Shown piece by piece: positions 1-9,423 of a stretch of 64,000 nt of DNA. The DNA is from Streptomyces sp. Mut1 (GTDB lineage Bacteria > Actinomycetota > Actinomycetes > Streptomycetales > Streptomycetaceae). Made by a program: the position numbers and the translations under genes. The stretch covers positions 6,024,001-6,088,000 of the forward strand of contig NZ_CP120997.1 of assembly GCF_030719295.1 (NCBI RefSeq), read 5' to 3'. The notes below the pieces were generated by a model. That model made no database searches. It was not told the DNA's origin and worked only from the letters and a program-made list of their open reading frames with translations. Every line of letters starts with the position of its first letter. Positions within the stretch are counted from its first letter, which is position 1.

Positions 1-1
1 C

Positions 2-2173
2 GGCCGCACCGTCCTGCGCAACCTGCTCGGCGCGGGCTTCACCGGCCGCGCCTACGCCGTGAACAGCGCCTTCGCCGCCGACCGGTCCACGATCGACGGG
101 GTACCCGCCCACCGCTCCCTGGGCGAGATCGGCGAACCCGTCGACCTCGCCGTCGTCGCCGTACCGGCCGACCGGGTCCCGGAAGCCGTCGCGGACTGCG
201 GCGAACACGGCGTCCAGGGCCTGGTGGTGCTCTCCGCCGGGTACGCCGAGTGGGGCGCCGAAGGCCGCGAGCGCCAGCGCGAACTGGTGCGCCAGGCCCG
301 TTCGTACGGCATGCGGATCATCGGACCCAACGCCTTCGGCATCATCAACAACGCCGAGGCGGTCCGGCTCAACGCCTCCCTCGCCCCGGAACGGCCCGCC
401 TCCGGGCGCATCGGCCTCTTCACCCAGTCCGGCGCGATCGGCATCGCCCTGCTCTCCGGCCTCTACCGGCGCGGCGCGGGCCTCTCCACCTTCATCTCGG
501 CCGGCAACCGCGCCGACATCTCCGGCAACGACTTCCTCCAGTACTGGTACGACGACCCGGACACCGACGTCGCCCTGCTCTACCTGGAGTCGCTCGGCAA
601 CCCCCGCAAGTTCACCCGCCTCGCCCGCCGCACCGCCGCCGTGAAGCCGGTCGTCGTGGTCAAGGGCGCCCGGCACAGCGGTTCCACCCCGCCCGGCCAC
701 GCCGTCCCCGTCAGCCGCATCCCCGACGCGACGGTCTCCGCGCTGATGCGGCAGGCGGGCGTGATCCGCGTCGACACGGTCACCGAGATGGTCGACGCGG
801 GCCTGCTCCTCGCCGACCAGCCGCTCCCGGCGGGCGGACGCGTCGCGATCCTCGGCAACTCCGAGTCCCTCGGCCTGCTCACCTACGACGTCTGCCTGGC
901 CGAGGGCCTCCGCCCGCGCCCGCCCGTCGACCTCACCACCTCCGCCACCCCGCAGGACTTCAGGGACGCGCTGGCCGGGGCGCTGGCCGACGGGGACTGC
1001 GACGCCGTGATCGTGACGGCCATCCCCTGGGTCGGCGAGGACGGCGAGGCGGAGTCGGGCGACGGCGAGGTCCTGGCCACCGCCCTGCACGCGGCGGCCG
1101 CCACCGGACCCGCCAAGCCGGTCGCCGTGGTCCATGTGGAGATCGGCGGCCTCGCGGAGGCCCTGGCCGCCGCCACCAGCACCGTGGCCCAGCGGCGCCC
1201 GGCCGCTCGGCCCTTCACCGCGGCGCAGCAGGCCCCCGCACCGCCGCCCGCCACGGACGACACCGCCCCCGAGGCGCCCGACGCGACCCGCCCCGCCGGC
1301 CGCATCCCCGCCTACCCCGCCGCCGAGCGCGCCGTCCGGGCCCTCGCCGAAGCCGTGCGGTACGCCCAGTGGCGACGCCAGGCCGCGGTGCCCGGCAAGG
1401 TGCCCGACTTCCTCGACGACACCATCGACGCGCAGGGCGCCGCCGCCCGCATCGACGCCCTGCTCGGCCAGGACCCCGACCCGCGCGGCCGGCCGCTGGG
1501 CCATGACGAGGCCCGCGAACTGCTCGCCTGCTACGGCATCGCCGTACGCCCCACGCTGTCGGCCCCCGGACCCGAGGAGGCGGTGGCCGCCGCCGCCCTG
1601 CTCGGCTACCCGGTGGCGCTGAAGACCACCGCGCCCCATCTGCGCCACCGGGCCGACCTCGGCGGCGTACGTCTCGACCTCGACAGCGAGGCCGCGCTGC
1701 GCCGCGCGTACAGCGATCTGACCGAACTGCTCGGCAAGCCCGCGGAGCTGCGGCCCGTCGTCCAGGCCATGGCCCCGCGCGGCGTCGACACCGTCGTGCG
1801 GGCCACCATCGACCCGGCCGCGGGCGCCGTCCTCTCCTTCGGCCTGGCGGGCGCGCCCTCCGAACTCCTCGGCGACACCGCCCACCGCCTGGTCCCGGCC
1901 ACCGACCGCGACGCCGCCGAGCTGATCCGCTCCATCAGGGCCGCCCCCGTCCTCTTCGGCTGGCGCGGCTCGGCCCCGGTGGACACCGCCGCGCTGGAGG
2001 AACTGCTGCTGCGGGTGTCCCGGCTGGTCGACGACCACCCCGAAGTGGTCTCCATCGCCCTGGAACCGGTCGTGGTCGCCCCCCAGGGGCTCTCCGTCCT
2101 CGGGGCGAGCGTCCGCCTCTCGCCGCCCCCGGCCCGTAACGACCTCGGCCCGCGCCGCCTGTCCAACTACTGA
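2..2173 (+). CDS. ATP-grasp acyl-CoA synthetase (acetate-CoA ligase family), 5' end missing
   Basis: NDP-forming acyl-CoA synthetase that links CoA to a carboxylic acid with ATP hydrolysis. The frame is open to the left edge and the first visible residues (GRTVLRNLLGAGFTG) already belong to the CoA-binding Rossmann domain, so the start lies outside the window. Visible order: end of the CoA-binding domain, succinyl-CoA-ligase-like flavodoxin domain (LFTQSGAIGIALLSGL, ISAGNRADISGNDFLQYW), an Ala/Pro-rich linker near visible residues 400-440, then a C-terminal ATP-grasp domain (GYPVALKTTAPHLRHRADLG). Streptomyces homologues often carry an N-terminal GNAT acetyltransferase domain and act as Pat-like protein acetylases; whether that domain exists here cannot be seen. 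It is followed after 90 bp by the next gene in the same direction. Confidence 0.88.
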   Translation, partial: GRTVLRNLLGAGFTGRAYAVNSAFAADRSTIDGVPAHRSLGEIGEPVDLAVVAVPADRVPEAVADCGEHGVQGLVVLSAGYAEWGAEGRERQRELVRQARSYGMRIIGPNAFGIINNAEAVRLNASLAPERPASGRIGLFTQSGAIGIALLSGLYRRGAGLSTFISAGNRADISGNDFLQYWYDDPDTDVALLYLESLGNPRKFTRLARRTAAVKPVVVVKGARHSGSTPPGHAVPVSRIPDATVSALMRQAGVIRVDTVTEMVDAGLLLADQPLPAGGRVAILGNSESLGLLTYDVCLAEGLRPRPPVDLTTSATPQDFRDALAGALADGDCDAVIVTAIPWVGEDGEAESGDGEVLATALHAAAATGPAKPVAVVHVEIGGLAEALAAATSTVAQRRPAARPFTAAQQAPAPPPATDDTAPEAPDATRPAGRIPAYPAAERAVRALAEAVRYAQWRRQAAVPGKVPDFLDDTIDAQGAAARIDALLGQDPDPRGRPLGHDEARELLACYGIAVRPTLSAPGPEEAVAAAALLGYPVALKTTAPHLRHRADLGGVRLDLDSEAALRRAYSDLTELLGKPAELRPVVQAMAPRGVDTVVRATIDPAAGAVLSFGLAGAPSELLGDTAHRLVPATDRDAAELIRSIRAAPVLFGWRGSAPVDTAALEELLLRVSRLVDDHPEVVSIALEPVVVAPQGLSVLGASVRLSPPPARNDLGPRRLSNY

Positions 2174-2263
2174 CCCCGAAGGGCTGGAGGCCCGCTGGAC
2201 CCCGCCCGCACAGGGGCGCAGCGGCGTCCCCGGCAGCCTTCCGTCCCCCGTAGGATGGTCCCC

Positions 2264-2860
2264 ATGGCTAAGACCGGTACGACGACCCAGGGGCTGCGCG
2301 CGGCGATCGAGCGCAGCGGCTACTACCCGGCCCTCGTGGCCGAGGCGGTGGAGGCCGCCGTGGGCGGTGAGCCGGTCGCTTCGTACCTGGTGCACCAGGA
2401 GACGACCTTCGACTCCAACGAGGTGCGCCGGCACGTCACGGTGCTGGTGCTCACGGACACCCGCTTCATCGTCAGCCACACCGACGAGCAGAACGCCGAC
2501 ACCAGCTCCCCGTCGCCGTACGCCACCACCTCCACCGAGTCGGTCAAGCTCGACCGGATCTCCTCGGTCGTGGTCAGCCGGGTCGTGGCCAACCCGGAGA
2601 AGTACGTCCCGGGCACCCTGCCCCGCGAGGTCGTCCTGACCATCGGCTGGGGCGCGGTCTCCCGGATCGACCTGGAGCCCGCCGCCTGCGGCGACCCCAA
2701 CTGCGAGGCCGACCACGGCTACACCGGCAACTCCACCGCCGACGATCTGAGCCTGCGGGTCAGCGAGGCCGGCGACGGCCCGGACACCGTGCGCCAGACC
2801 CTCGCCTTCGCCCAGGCGCTCTCCGAGGCCACGGCCGCGACCGCGGCGGCCGGCCGCTGA
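2264..2860 (+). CDS. DUF5998 family protein
   Basis: Conserved actinobacterial protein of unknown function, 198 aa. I recognise the family from its beginning (TTQGLRAAIERSGYYPALVA) and from the central EKYVPGTLPREVVLTIGWGA. No membrane segment is visible. Cysteines in the pattern CGDPNCEADHGY could bind a metal, but this is inference. I chose the ATG that begins MAKTGTTTQ; an in-frame ATG nine bases upstream (2255) is possible. The stop codon overlaps the start of the phosphodiesterase-like gene (TGATG), so the two are translationally coupled. Confidence 0.8.
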   Translation: MAKTGTTTQGLRAAIERSGYYPALVAEAVEAAVGGEPVASYLVHQETTFDSNEVRRHVTVLVLTDTRFIVSHTDEQNADTSSPSPYATTSTESVKLDRISSVVVSRVVANPEKYVPGTLPREVVLTIGWGAVSRIDLEPAACGDPNCEADHGYTGNSTADDLSLRVSEAGDGPDTVRQTLAFAQALSEATAATAAAGR

Positions 2861-4047
2861 TGGCCCAGCCGGCCTGGCAGGATCCTGTCCTGCTGCCCGT
2901 CGACACGGCCCCCGTCCCGGAGTACGGCAGCGGCTCGCTCGCCGATCTGCTGCCGACCCTCCTCGCGGGTCAGGAAGTGCCCGGCTTCACCGCGGCGATC
3001 GGTGAGCTCACCCCCGCCGACCGCAACTGCGTCTTCCTCATCGACGGCCTCGGCTGGGAGCAGATCAGGGCCCACCCCGACGAGGCCCCGTTCCTGCATT
3101 CCCTGCTGCCCGGCTCGCGCGGCGGCACGGGCCGCCCGATCACCGCGGGCTTCCCGGCCACCACCGCGACCTCACTGGCCTCGGTCGGCACCGGGCTGCC
3201 CCCCGGCGAGCACGGCCTTCCCGGCTACGCGGTCCGCAATCCGCAGACCGGCGAGCTGATGAACCAGCTCCGCTGGAATCCGTGGACCCCACCGAAGGCC
3301 TGGCAGCCCCACCCCACCGTCTTCCAGCTCGCCGACGCCGCCGGAGTCCGTACCGCGCAGGTCTCCGCCCCGGCCTTCGAGCAGACCCCGCTGACCAAGG
3401 TCGCGCTCAGCGGCGGCTCCTTCCTCGGCCGGCTCACCGGCGAGGAACGGATGGACACCGCCGCCGAGCGGCTGGCCGCGGGCGACCGCTCGCTCGTCTA
3501 CACGTACTACAGCGAGGTCGACGGCAAGGGGCACCGCTTCGGCACCGACTCCGACGCCTGGCGCGGTCAGCTGATGTACGTCGACGGACTGGCCCAGCGC
3601 CTGGCCGAGAAGCTCCCGCCGCGCTCGGCGCTCTACATCACCGCCGACCACGGGATGATCGACATCCCGTTCGACGAGCAGTCCCGGATCGACTTCGACG
3701 AGGACTGGGAGCTGGGCGCGGGCGTCGCGCTGCTCGGCGGCGAGGGCCGCGCCCGGCACGTGTACGCGGTCCCGGGCGCCGAGTCGGACGTGCTCACCGT
3801 CTGGCGCGAGGTGCTGGGCGAGCAGTTCTGGGTGGCGAGCCGGGACGAGGCCGTCGCGGCCGGCTGGTTCGGCCCGCGGATCGACGAACGGGTGTACGGC
3901 AGGATCGGCGACGTGGTCGCGGCCGCCCACGACGACGTGGTGATCATCGCCTCCCGCAACGAGCCGCACGAGTCGGCCATGGTCGGCATGCACGGCTCGA
4001 TGACCCCCGTCGAGCAGCTCGTCCCGCTCCTGGAAGTACGCTCGTAA
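2860..4047 (+). CDS. Alkaline phosphatase superfamily protein (nucleotide pyrophosphatase/phosphodiesterase-like)
   Basis: A 395-aa metal-dependent phosphodiesterase/phosphatase of the type I phosphodiesterase family. Family marks are visible in order: a first metal site (FLIDGLGWEQI, about residues 59-69), the nucleophile region GFPATTATSLASVGTGLPPG with the catalytic Thr expected in the TAT segment, the second metal site TADHGMIDI, and a late histidine site MHGSMTPVE. No signal peptide is apparent, so it is probably cytoplasmic. The start overlaps the DUF5998 stop by one base and the thymidine kinase gene follows after 58 bp, suggesting a short operon. The substrate cannot be told from sequence. 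Confidence 0.85.
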   Translation: MAQPAWQDPVLLPVDTAPVPEYGSGSLADLLPTLLAGQEVPGFTAAIGELTPADRNCVFLIDGLGWEQIRAHPDEAPFLHSLLPGSRGGTGRPITAGFPATTATSLASVGTGLPPGEHGLPGYAVRNPQTGELMNQLRWNPWTPPKAWQPHPTVFQLADAAGVRTAQVSAPAFEQTPLTKVALSGGSFLGRLTGEERMDTAAERLAAGDRSLVYTYYSEVDGKGHRFGTDSDAWRGQLMYVDGLAQRLAEKLPPRSALYITADHGMIDIPFDEQSRIDFDEDWELGAGVALLGGEGRARHVYAVPGAESDVLTVWREVLGEQFWVASRDEAVAAGWFGPRIDERVYGRIGDVVAAAHDDVVIIASRNEPHESAMVGMHGSMTPVEQLVPLLEVRS

Positions 4048-4105
4048 CCCCTGCCGTTGTGTCCCGCCGCTCTCCCCGCCCGTCCCGAAAGGTGCTCAAC
4101 CCCTC

Positions 4106-4756
4106 ATGCCCGAGCTTGTGTTCTTCTCCGGAACGATGGACTGCGGAAAGAGCACGCTGGCCCTCCAGATCGGTCACAACCGCTCGGCCAGGGGCCTTCA
4201 GGGCGTGATCTTCACCCGGGACGACCGGGCGGGGGAGGGGAAGCTGTCCTCCCGGCTGGGCCTGGTGACGGAGGCGGTCGAGGCGGACGAGGGCATGGAC
4301 CTCTACGCGTATCTGGTCGCCCAGCTGTCCAAGGGCGCCCGGGTCGACTACGTGATCGTGGACGAGGCGCAGTTCCTGGCGCCCGACCAGATCGACCAGC
4401 TGGCCCGGGTCGTGGACGACCTGGAGATGGACGTCTTCGCGTTCGGCATCACGACGGACTTCCGCACCAGGCTGTTCCCCGGCTCCCAGCGGCTGGTCGA
4501 GCTGGCCGACCGGATAGAGGCCCTCCAGGTGGAGGCCCTGTGCTGGTGCGGCGCCCGCGCCACCCACAACGCGCGGACCATAGACGGCGACATGGTCGTC
4601 GAGGGCGCGCAGGTCGTCGTCGGCGATGTGAACCGCCCGGCGGGCGAGGTCGGTTACGAGGTGCTCTGCCGCCGCCACCACCGGCGCCGGGCGACCGCGG
4701 CGTCCACGCAGGCGGGCGCGCTCTCCCCGGACGTCCTGCCGGTGTCCTCCGCCTGA
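4106..4756 (+). CDS. tdk: Thymidine kinase
   Basis: Type II thymidine kinase, phosphorylating thymidine to dTMP for pyrimidine salvage in the cytoplasm. The P-loop is at the N-terminus (FFSGTMDCGKSTLAL), followed by the Walker B-like VDYVIVDEAQFL and the lasso region with zinc-ligand cysteines (LCWCGARATHNAR and the later VLCRRHH). At 216 aa it is close to the usual length; the last 25 residues after CRRHH are a variable tail. The ATG at 4106 begins MPELVFFSG. It lies downstream of the phosphodiesterase-like gene in the same orientation. Confidence 0.93.
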   Translation: MPELVFFSGTMDCGKSTLALQIGHNRSARGLQGVIFTRDDRAGEGKLSSRLGLVTEAVEADEGMDLYAYLVAQLSKGARVDYVIVDEAQFLAPDQIDQLARVVDDLEMDVFAFGITTDFRTRLFPGSQRLVELADRIEALQVEALCWCGARATHNARTIDGDMVVEGAQVVVGDVNRPAGEVGYEVLCRRHHRRRATAASTQAGALSPDVLPVSSA

Positions 4757-4903
4757 CCCCGGCGCGGCCCGTCCCTCAGCCGGCCGCCCGCGGCGGGCAA
4801 CCGGCCCCGACGCGCGCGACGAGATCGGCCAGGTCCACGCCGCACCGACCCGGCTCGGCGACGCGACCGGCGCCCGCTCGCCGGCCCCGGCCGCGGAGCG
4901 CCG

Positions 4904-5680
4904 TCAGCTCTCCGCCGACCGCTGGATCGTGAACACCGCGCCCTCCGGGTCCGCGACCGTCGCCACTCTCCCGCTCGGACTCTCGCGCGGAGGGCTCAGG
5001 ACCTGCCCGCCGAGCTCCGCCACCTGATGGGCGGCGGCGTCGGTGTCGGCGACTTCGAAGTACGTCATCCAGTGCGGGCCCCGGTCGCGCAGCAGCGCGT
5101 GACCGACTCCGTGCAGCGAGGCCACCGGACGGCCTTCGATGTGCAGGGTCTGATAGTCGAAGTCGGCCGAGACGACGGCCTTGGACTCGTAGCCGAAGAC
5201 CGCCTGGTAGAACTTGGCGACCGAGGAGGTCTCCCGGGTCACCAGTTCGTTCCAGACGGGGGTGCCGGGCGCCCCGGCCAGCGAGGTGCCCAGATGCGCG
5301 GCCGCCTGCCAGATCCCGAAGACGGCGCCGCTCGGGTCGGACGCGATGGCCATCCGGCCCGCCTCACCCGCGTCCAGCGGCCCGACGCCGACCGTGCCGC
5401 CGCAGGCGCGGATCGACTCGGCCGTCAGATCGGCGTCGTCGGTGGCCAGATAGGTCGTCCAGGCGATCGGGAGGTGCCGGTCGGGCGGCAGCCGGCCGAT
5501 GCCCGCGACCTCCTTTCCGTCGATCAGCGCCCGCACGTACGGGCCGAGCTGCTCGGGGCCGGGGCCGAACTCCCAGCCGAACAGCTCGGCGTAGAAGTTC
5601 TGGGTCGTGCGCAGGCCGTGCACGATCAGGCTCACCCAGCAAGGTGTTCCGGGTGTACGCCGAGCGGCAGCCTCGGTCAT
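4904..5680 (-). CDS. VOC (glyoxalase/bleomycin-resistance fold) family protein, two domains
   Basis: A 258-aa protein with two consecutive VOC domains. The first runs from the CWVSLIVHG region to about residue 120 and the second from about residue 135 (TPVWNELVTRETSSVAKFYQ) to the C-terminus (VADPEGAVFTIQRS). The arrangement resembles Streptomyces CFP-30B-type proteins annotated as VOC or hydrolase. Histidine and glutamate metal ligands are only partly conserved, so catalysis is uncertain. The ATG start is supported by a GAGGAG ribosome site about seven bases upstream. It is convergent with tdk and divergent from the sulfurtransferase. Confidence 0.85.
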   Translation of the reverse strand: MTEAAARRTPGTPCWVSLIVHGLRTTQNFYAELFGWEFGPGPEQLGPYVRALIDGKEVAGIGRLPPDRHLPIAWTTYLATDDADLTAESIRACGGTVGVGPLDAGEAGRMAIASDPSGAVFGIWQAAAHLGTSLAGAPGTPVWNELVTRETSSVAKFYQAVFGYESKAVVSADFDYQTLHIEGRPVASLHGVGHALLRDRGPHWMTYFEVADTDAAAHQVAELGGQVLSPPRESPSGRVATVADPEGAVFTIQRSAES

Positions 5681-5910
5681 CGTCACTCTCCTCGGACCAT
5701 CGTGGTGGCCGTACGGGGGAACGGGGCGGCCGCGCCGTGGTGCGGTGCGGGTCGTGTACGCCCCGTGCAGATGTTGGCACCACCGGGCGCGGGATGCGCT
5801 CCGGCCGCGCCGTCTTTTCCGGGATCTCGGTGCAGGTGGCCCGGTTTGTTGGGGTATGACGGCTCGGCCGTTGTTCCGGGCGGCCGGGCGCCTGCGTGAG
5901 GATGGCACGC

Positions 5911-6741
5911 ATGAAGCCCATCATCTCCGCATCCGAATGTGTGAGCGAACTGGCGGGGCCACGTCCGCCGGTGCTCCTGGACGTACGTTGGCAGCTCGGC
6001 GGGCCGCACGGCCGGTCCGACTACGAGGCGGCGCACATCCCCGGCGCGGTCTTCGTCGACCTCGACACGGAGCTCGCCGCTCCGCCGGGGGACGGCGGCC
6101 GCCACCCGCTGCCCGAGCCTGCGGACTTCGGCGCCGTGATGCGCCGCGCCGGGGTCAGCGAGAACACTCCGGTCGTCGTCTACGACGGCGGACAGGGCTG
6201 GGCGGCGGCCCGTGCCTGGTGGCTGCTGCGCTGGGCGGGGCACCGCGACGTGCGGGTGCTGGACGGAGGTCTCGCCGCCTGGACGGGGGAGTTGTCGAAG
6301 GAGACGCCCCACCCCGTGGAGGGCGACTTCGTGCCGGTGCCGGGGGCGCTGGCACTGCTCGACGCGGACGGCGCCGCCGCTCTGGCCCGCTCGGGCCTGC
6401 TGCTCGACGCGCGGGCGGCCGAGCGCTACCGGGGCGATGTGGAGCCCATCGACCGGGTCGGCGGGCACATCCCGGGCGCGGTCTCGGCCCCGACCGGGGA
6501 GAACGTGGACGCGGACGGGCGCTTTCTGAGCCCCGAGCGCCTGGCCGCCCGGTTCGCCGGGCTGGGCGCCGGTGACGGCACCACCGAGGTCGGCGTCTAC
6601 TGCGGCTCGGGTGTCTCCGCGGCCCAGCAGGTGCTGGCGCTGGAGCTCGCCGGGCACCGGGCCGCGCTCTACGCGGGCTCCTGGTCGCAGTGGTCCGGAG
6701 ACGAATCGCGCCCCGTCGCGACCGGGCCCGACCCCCAGTAA
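5911..6741 (+). CDS. Rhodanese-type sulfurtransferase (3-mercaptopyruvate/thiosulfate)
   Basis: A 276-aa tandem-rhodanese enzyme that moves sulfane sulfur from 3-mercaptopyruvate or thiosulfate to an acceptor. The N-terminal non-catalytic rhodanese domain (DVRWQLGG ... HIPGAVFVDLDTEL) is followed by the catalytic domain with the active-site loop CGSGVSA, close to the CGSGVTA loop typical of mercaptopyruvate sulfurtransferases. The ATG at 5911 (MKPIISASE) has a GTGAGGA site upstream; earlier in-frame starts are unlikely. A bidirectional hairpin separates it from sepH on the other strand. Confidence 0.9.
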   Translation: MKPIISASECVSELAGPRPPVLLDVRWQLGGPHGRSDYEAAHIPGAVFVDLDTELAAPPGDGGRHPLPEPADFGAVMRRAGVSENTPVVVYDGGQGWAAARAWWLLRWAGHRDVRVLDGGLAAWTGELSKETPHPVEGDFVPVPGALALLDADGAAALARSGLLLDARAAERYRGDVEPIDRVGGHIPGAVSAPTGENVDADGRFLSPERLAARFAGLGAGDGTTEVGVYCGSGVSAAQQVLALELAGHRAALYAGSWSQWSGDESRPVATGPDPQ

Positions 6742-6789
6742 CGGGACCTCGCCGCAGAACCGGCGCGGCCGGTTGTGCCGGTACGGCGC

Positions 6790-6825
6790 ACGGGGGCCCT
6801 TTCGTAACCGCGCGAGGGCCCCCGT
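6790..6825. terminator. Bidirectional hairpin terminator between sulfurtransferase and sepH
   Basis: An 11-bp perfect stem (ACGGGGGCCCT at 6790-6800, complement at 6815-6825) with a 14-base loop lies between two convergent genes. There is no strong U-tract, as is common in Streptomyces. Confidence 0.75.
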
Positions 6826-6843
6826 CATGCTGTCCGGACCTTC

Positions 6844-7902
6844 TCAGTCCTGCTTCTTGCGGCGTGTGCCGAAGACGATCTCGTCCCAGCTCGGCACCGC
6901 TGCCCGGCGCCCGGGGCGGACCCCGTCCGCCTCCGCCTGCCGGTCCGTCGTCCCGGTCAGCCGGTCGCGGTGGCCGGCGACCGCGCGCGGCATCAGGACG
7001 TCCGCGTACGCGGAGCCCGCGCCCGCCGATGCGGCCGGCGGCTCCTCGGCCTCCGGCTCGTGCACGGCCGGCTCGATGGCCGGGGGCTCGGGCGGCGACG
7101 GCCGCTCCGGCACGACCATGTCACCGCGGAAGCTCGGGACCGCCTCCAGCAGGCTGGTGAGCGAATCGCGCTCGCTCGCCGTCACCCCGCCGATGCGCTC
7201 CTCGGGCTCCGGGGGAGGCGGCGGGGCCGGGCGCTCGATCTGCCGGTCCAGCGCGCGGTCCAGTGGCCGGTCGCGCGGCAGCCGGGCGATCCGGGGGACG
7301 AACGGGAAGCTGGGCTCGGGAGCCGCGACCTCGTCCGTCTCGCCGATCAGCGAACGCGCCTCGTCGTCGACGGCCTGGACCAGCCGGCGCGGCGGGTCGT
7401 ACGTCCAGCTCGCCGAGTGCGGCTCACCGGCGACCCGGTACACCAGGAGGACCTCCCAGGTGCCGTCGTCGCGGCGCCACGAGTCCCACTGGACGGTTTC
7501 CTTGTCGGCGCCGCGCAGCAGCAGCCGCTCCTGCACCGCCTCGCCGAGCTGGGGGCCGGTGTTCTCGCCGGGACGGCGCACAGGAGTCTTCCGGGCCCGC
7601 TCGGCCATGAAGGCGCGCTCCGCGAGCACGGGGCCCTCGAAGCGGCGGACACGGTCGACGGGGATCCCGGCGAACTGGGCGACCTCCTCCGCGGAGGCGC
7701 CGGCTCGTATCCGGGCCTGGATGTCGCGGGGGCGGAGGTGGCTCTCCACCTCGATCTCGATCTGGCCGAGCCGCGCGCGGTCGTTGCGCACGGCGGCTCG
7801 CAGCCGCTCGTCGATCGGAAGCGTGTACTCCGTGCTGTCCGCAGCCTTGAGCACCAGTCGTGTGCCGTCGTTGGAGACGGCCACGACACGCAGTTCGGGC
7901 AT
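6844..7902 (-). CDS. sepH: SepH, FtsZ-associated cell division protein
   Basis: 352-aa homologue of SepH (formerly DUF3071), which binds FtsZ and promotes Z-ring assembly during sporulation septation in Streptomyces. The conserved N-terminal domain begins MPELRVVAVSNDGTRLVLKA and contains the helix-turn-helix region (AGASAEEVAQFAGIPVDRVR, about residues 73-92) needed for function in the studied homologues. The C-terminal half is a long Pro/Glu-rich disordered region with SLLEAVPSFRGDMVV, ending in basic residues (FGTRRKKQD). I start at the ATG at 7902; longer in-frame extensions have no conserved sequence. It is transcribed divergently from the Thr/Pro-rich membrane protein across a 495-bp gap. 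Confidence 0.93.
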   Translation of the reverse strand: MPELRVVAVSNDGTRLVLKAADSTEYTLPIDERLRAAVRNDRARLGQIEIEVESHLRPRDIQARIRAGASAEEVAQFAGIPVDRVRRFEGPVLAERAFMAERARKTPVRRPGENTGPQLGEAVQERLLLRGADKETVQWDSWRRDDGTWEVLLVYRVAGEPHSASWTYDPPRRLVQAVDDEARSLIGETDEVAAPEPSFPFVPRIARLPRDRPLDRALDRQIERPAPPPPPEPEERIGGVTASERDSLTSLLEAVPSFRGDMVVPERPSPPEPPAIEPAVHEPEAEEPPAASAGAGSAYADVLMPRAVAGHRDRLTGTTDRQAEADGVRPGRRAAVPSWDEIVFGTRRKKQD

Positions 7903-8397
7903 GGGGACCTCCCGGGTGGTGCCTGCCGACGTCACGTGCGTCGCTGCTTCCGCTAGTCGAGTGTGGCCTGCCCGGGTGCAGCCTGCCACAACATTGCCGT
8001 GTTGCCCGGCGTGTCGGGCGTGAGCCCGTGCTCGCCGGTATGACACGGTAGCCCGTGCGCAACGCAAAGTGACCGATGGTCACTCCGTGTAGCAGGCCGC
8101 CGTGTGATGCCGTGCGCCGCCGGATCGAGTGCCTCCTTCGGCCCCCTCCCGAAGGTTCCGGACACCCACGCGGGAGTCCGGCCCCAGGGCTCGCCACAGT
8201 ACTCCATTCGGGCCATGTGGGTGGACCGCCGCGCCGTCGAAGTTCTCGTCAGGTGCGGGAGTTGACCTACCCCTCCGAACGCCGATCGCCCCTGATCCGT
8301 GTCGTGCTTCACACAATCCATGCAACCGGAACTTTCGGCTTCGCTCGCATGTCCCTAGTTGGTGCATGGTGGGAGAGATGTCAATCAAGGGCTGGAA
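7903..8397. other. 495-bp intergenic region upstream of sepH and the membrane protein
   Basis: A divergent promoter region with no convincing gene. A small hairpin (CCTTCGG at 8135-8141 pairing with 8149-8155) is visible. A minus-strand open frame (7953-8321) has no recognisable motif or good ribosome site and I do not call it. The length and apparent structure could hide a regulatory RNA or a long 5' UTR, but nothing specific is identified. Confidence 0.4.
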
Positions 8398-9408
8398 ATG
8401 GTGCAGAAGCCGGAAAGTGACATAGAACCCAAGGAGAGGCGGATCGATCTGAGCCTGCCCCAGGTCGCGGGCAGTGCGGTCGCGGCGGTGGCGGCGGCCG
8501 TGGCGGCTTCCCAGCTGGGCGTGTACGGAACCATCGCGGGGGCCGGAGTCATGAGCATCGTGGCCACCTGCGGCGGCTCGGTGTTCCAGCACTTCTTCCG
8601 CCGTACGGGTGAGCAGATACGTGAGGTCACCGTTCAGGTGACGCACCCGGGCCGTGAGGTGACGGTCCACACCCGGCGGACGACCGTACGGCAGCAGGCC
8701 CCGGCCGGCGGCGAGGCGCCCGCGGACGAGACCGTCCTGCTGGGAGCGGTGGACGACGCCACCACGGTCCTGCGCCGCGTGGACGCCGACGAGACGACCG
8801 TGCTGCGGCGCGTCGAGGGGACCACCGCCCTCCCCGCGCCGGACGCCACCACCGTCCTGCGTCAGGTGCCGGACGCTCCCGGGGCCGACGACGCGTTCTC
8901 GCAGGCGACCACGCACGGCACCCGGGTGCGCGGCTGGAAGCGTTCGGCGATCGGCGCGGCGGCGGTGTTCGTGGTCTCGATGGCGGGCATCACCACGTTC
9001 GAGCTGATCTCCGGCAACGACCTGAGCGGCGGCCGGGGCACCACGGTCGGCTCCGTCGTACGCGGCGAGAACCACGCGGGACCGTCCACTCCGGCGCCCT
9101 CCGGCACCACGGACGACCCGGAGCACGGCGCCGGCCCCACGGACCCGGCCCGGGACGACAGCACGGCGACCCCCGGCACCGGCGGCCAGGACGACGAGCA
9201 CGGCACCACCGGCCCGCGGCAGGACCGGGACGACGGCTCCACGCAGGGCCCGACGCCCACACCCACCCCGTCCGACCCGGCGGGCAGCGGCGTTCAGCCG
9301 TCGCCCACGCCCACCCCGGGCACCACGGACGACGGGCAGGACACCACGCCCGGCCCCGCGGCCACGGACGGCGCGCCCGCACCGGGCGGCACCGACGCGG
9401 GGGAGTGA
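8398..9408 (+). CDS. Thr/Pro-rich membrane protein, unknown function
   Basis: About 336 aa, not assigned to a named family. Two hydrophobic segments are visible: one near residues 17-50 (AAAVAASQLGVYGTIAGAGV) and one near 183-205 (AIGAAAVFVVSMAGITTFEL). Between them lies a repetitive stretch carrying TTVLRRV-like units (TTVLRRVDADETTVLRRV). After the second segment the chain is a long Pro/Thr/Gly/Asp-rich, low-complexity tail, probably extracytoplasmic. ATG 8398 and GTG 8401 are both possible starts and neither has a strong ribosome site. It may be a cell-wall-spanning protein; no enzymatic motif is seen. Confidence 0.65.
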   Translation: MVQKPESDIEPKERRIDLSLPQVAGSAVAAVAAAVAASQLGVYGTIAGAGVMSIVATCGGSVFQHFFRRTGEQIREVTVQVTHPGREVTVHTRRTTVRQQAPAGGEAPADETVLLGAVDDATTVLRRVDADETTVLRRVEGTTALPAPDATTVLRQVPDAPGADDAFSQATTHGTRVRGWKRSAIGAAAVFVVSMAGITTFELISGNDLSGGRGTTVGSVVRGENHAGPSTPAPSGTTDDPEHGAGPTDPARDDSTATPGTGGQDDEHGTTGPRQDRDDGSTQGPTPTPTPSDPAGSGVQPSPTPTPGTTDDGQDTTPGPAATDGAPAPGGTDAGE

Positions 9409-9423
9409 GCCCCGGCCCGCCGG

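Noticed and set aside
7953..8321. Minus-strand frame of 122 codons upstream of sepH
   Set aside because: No motif, no ribosome site at any of its starts, and it lies across the divergent promoter region.
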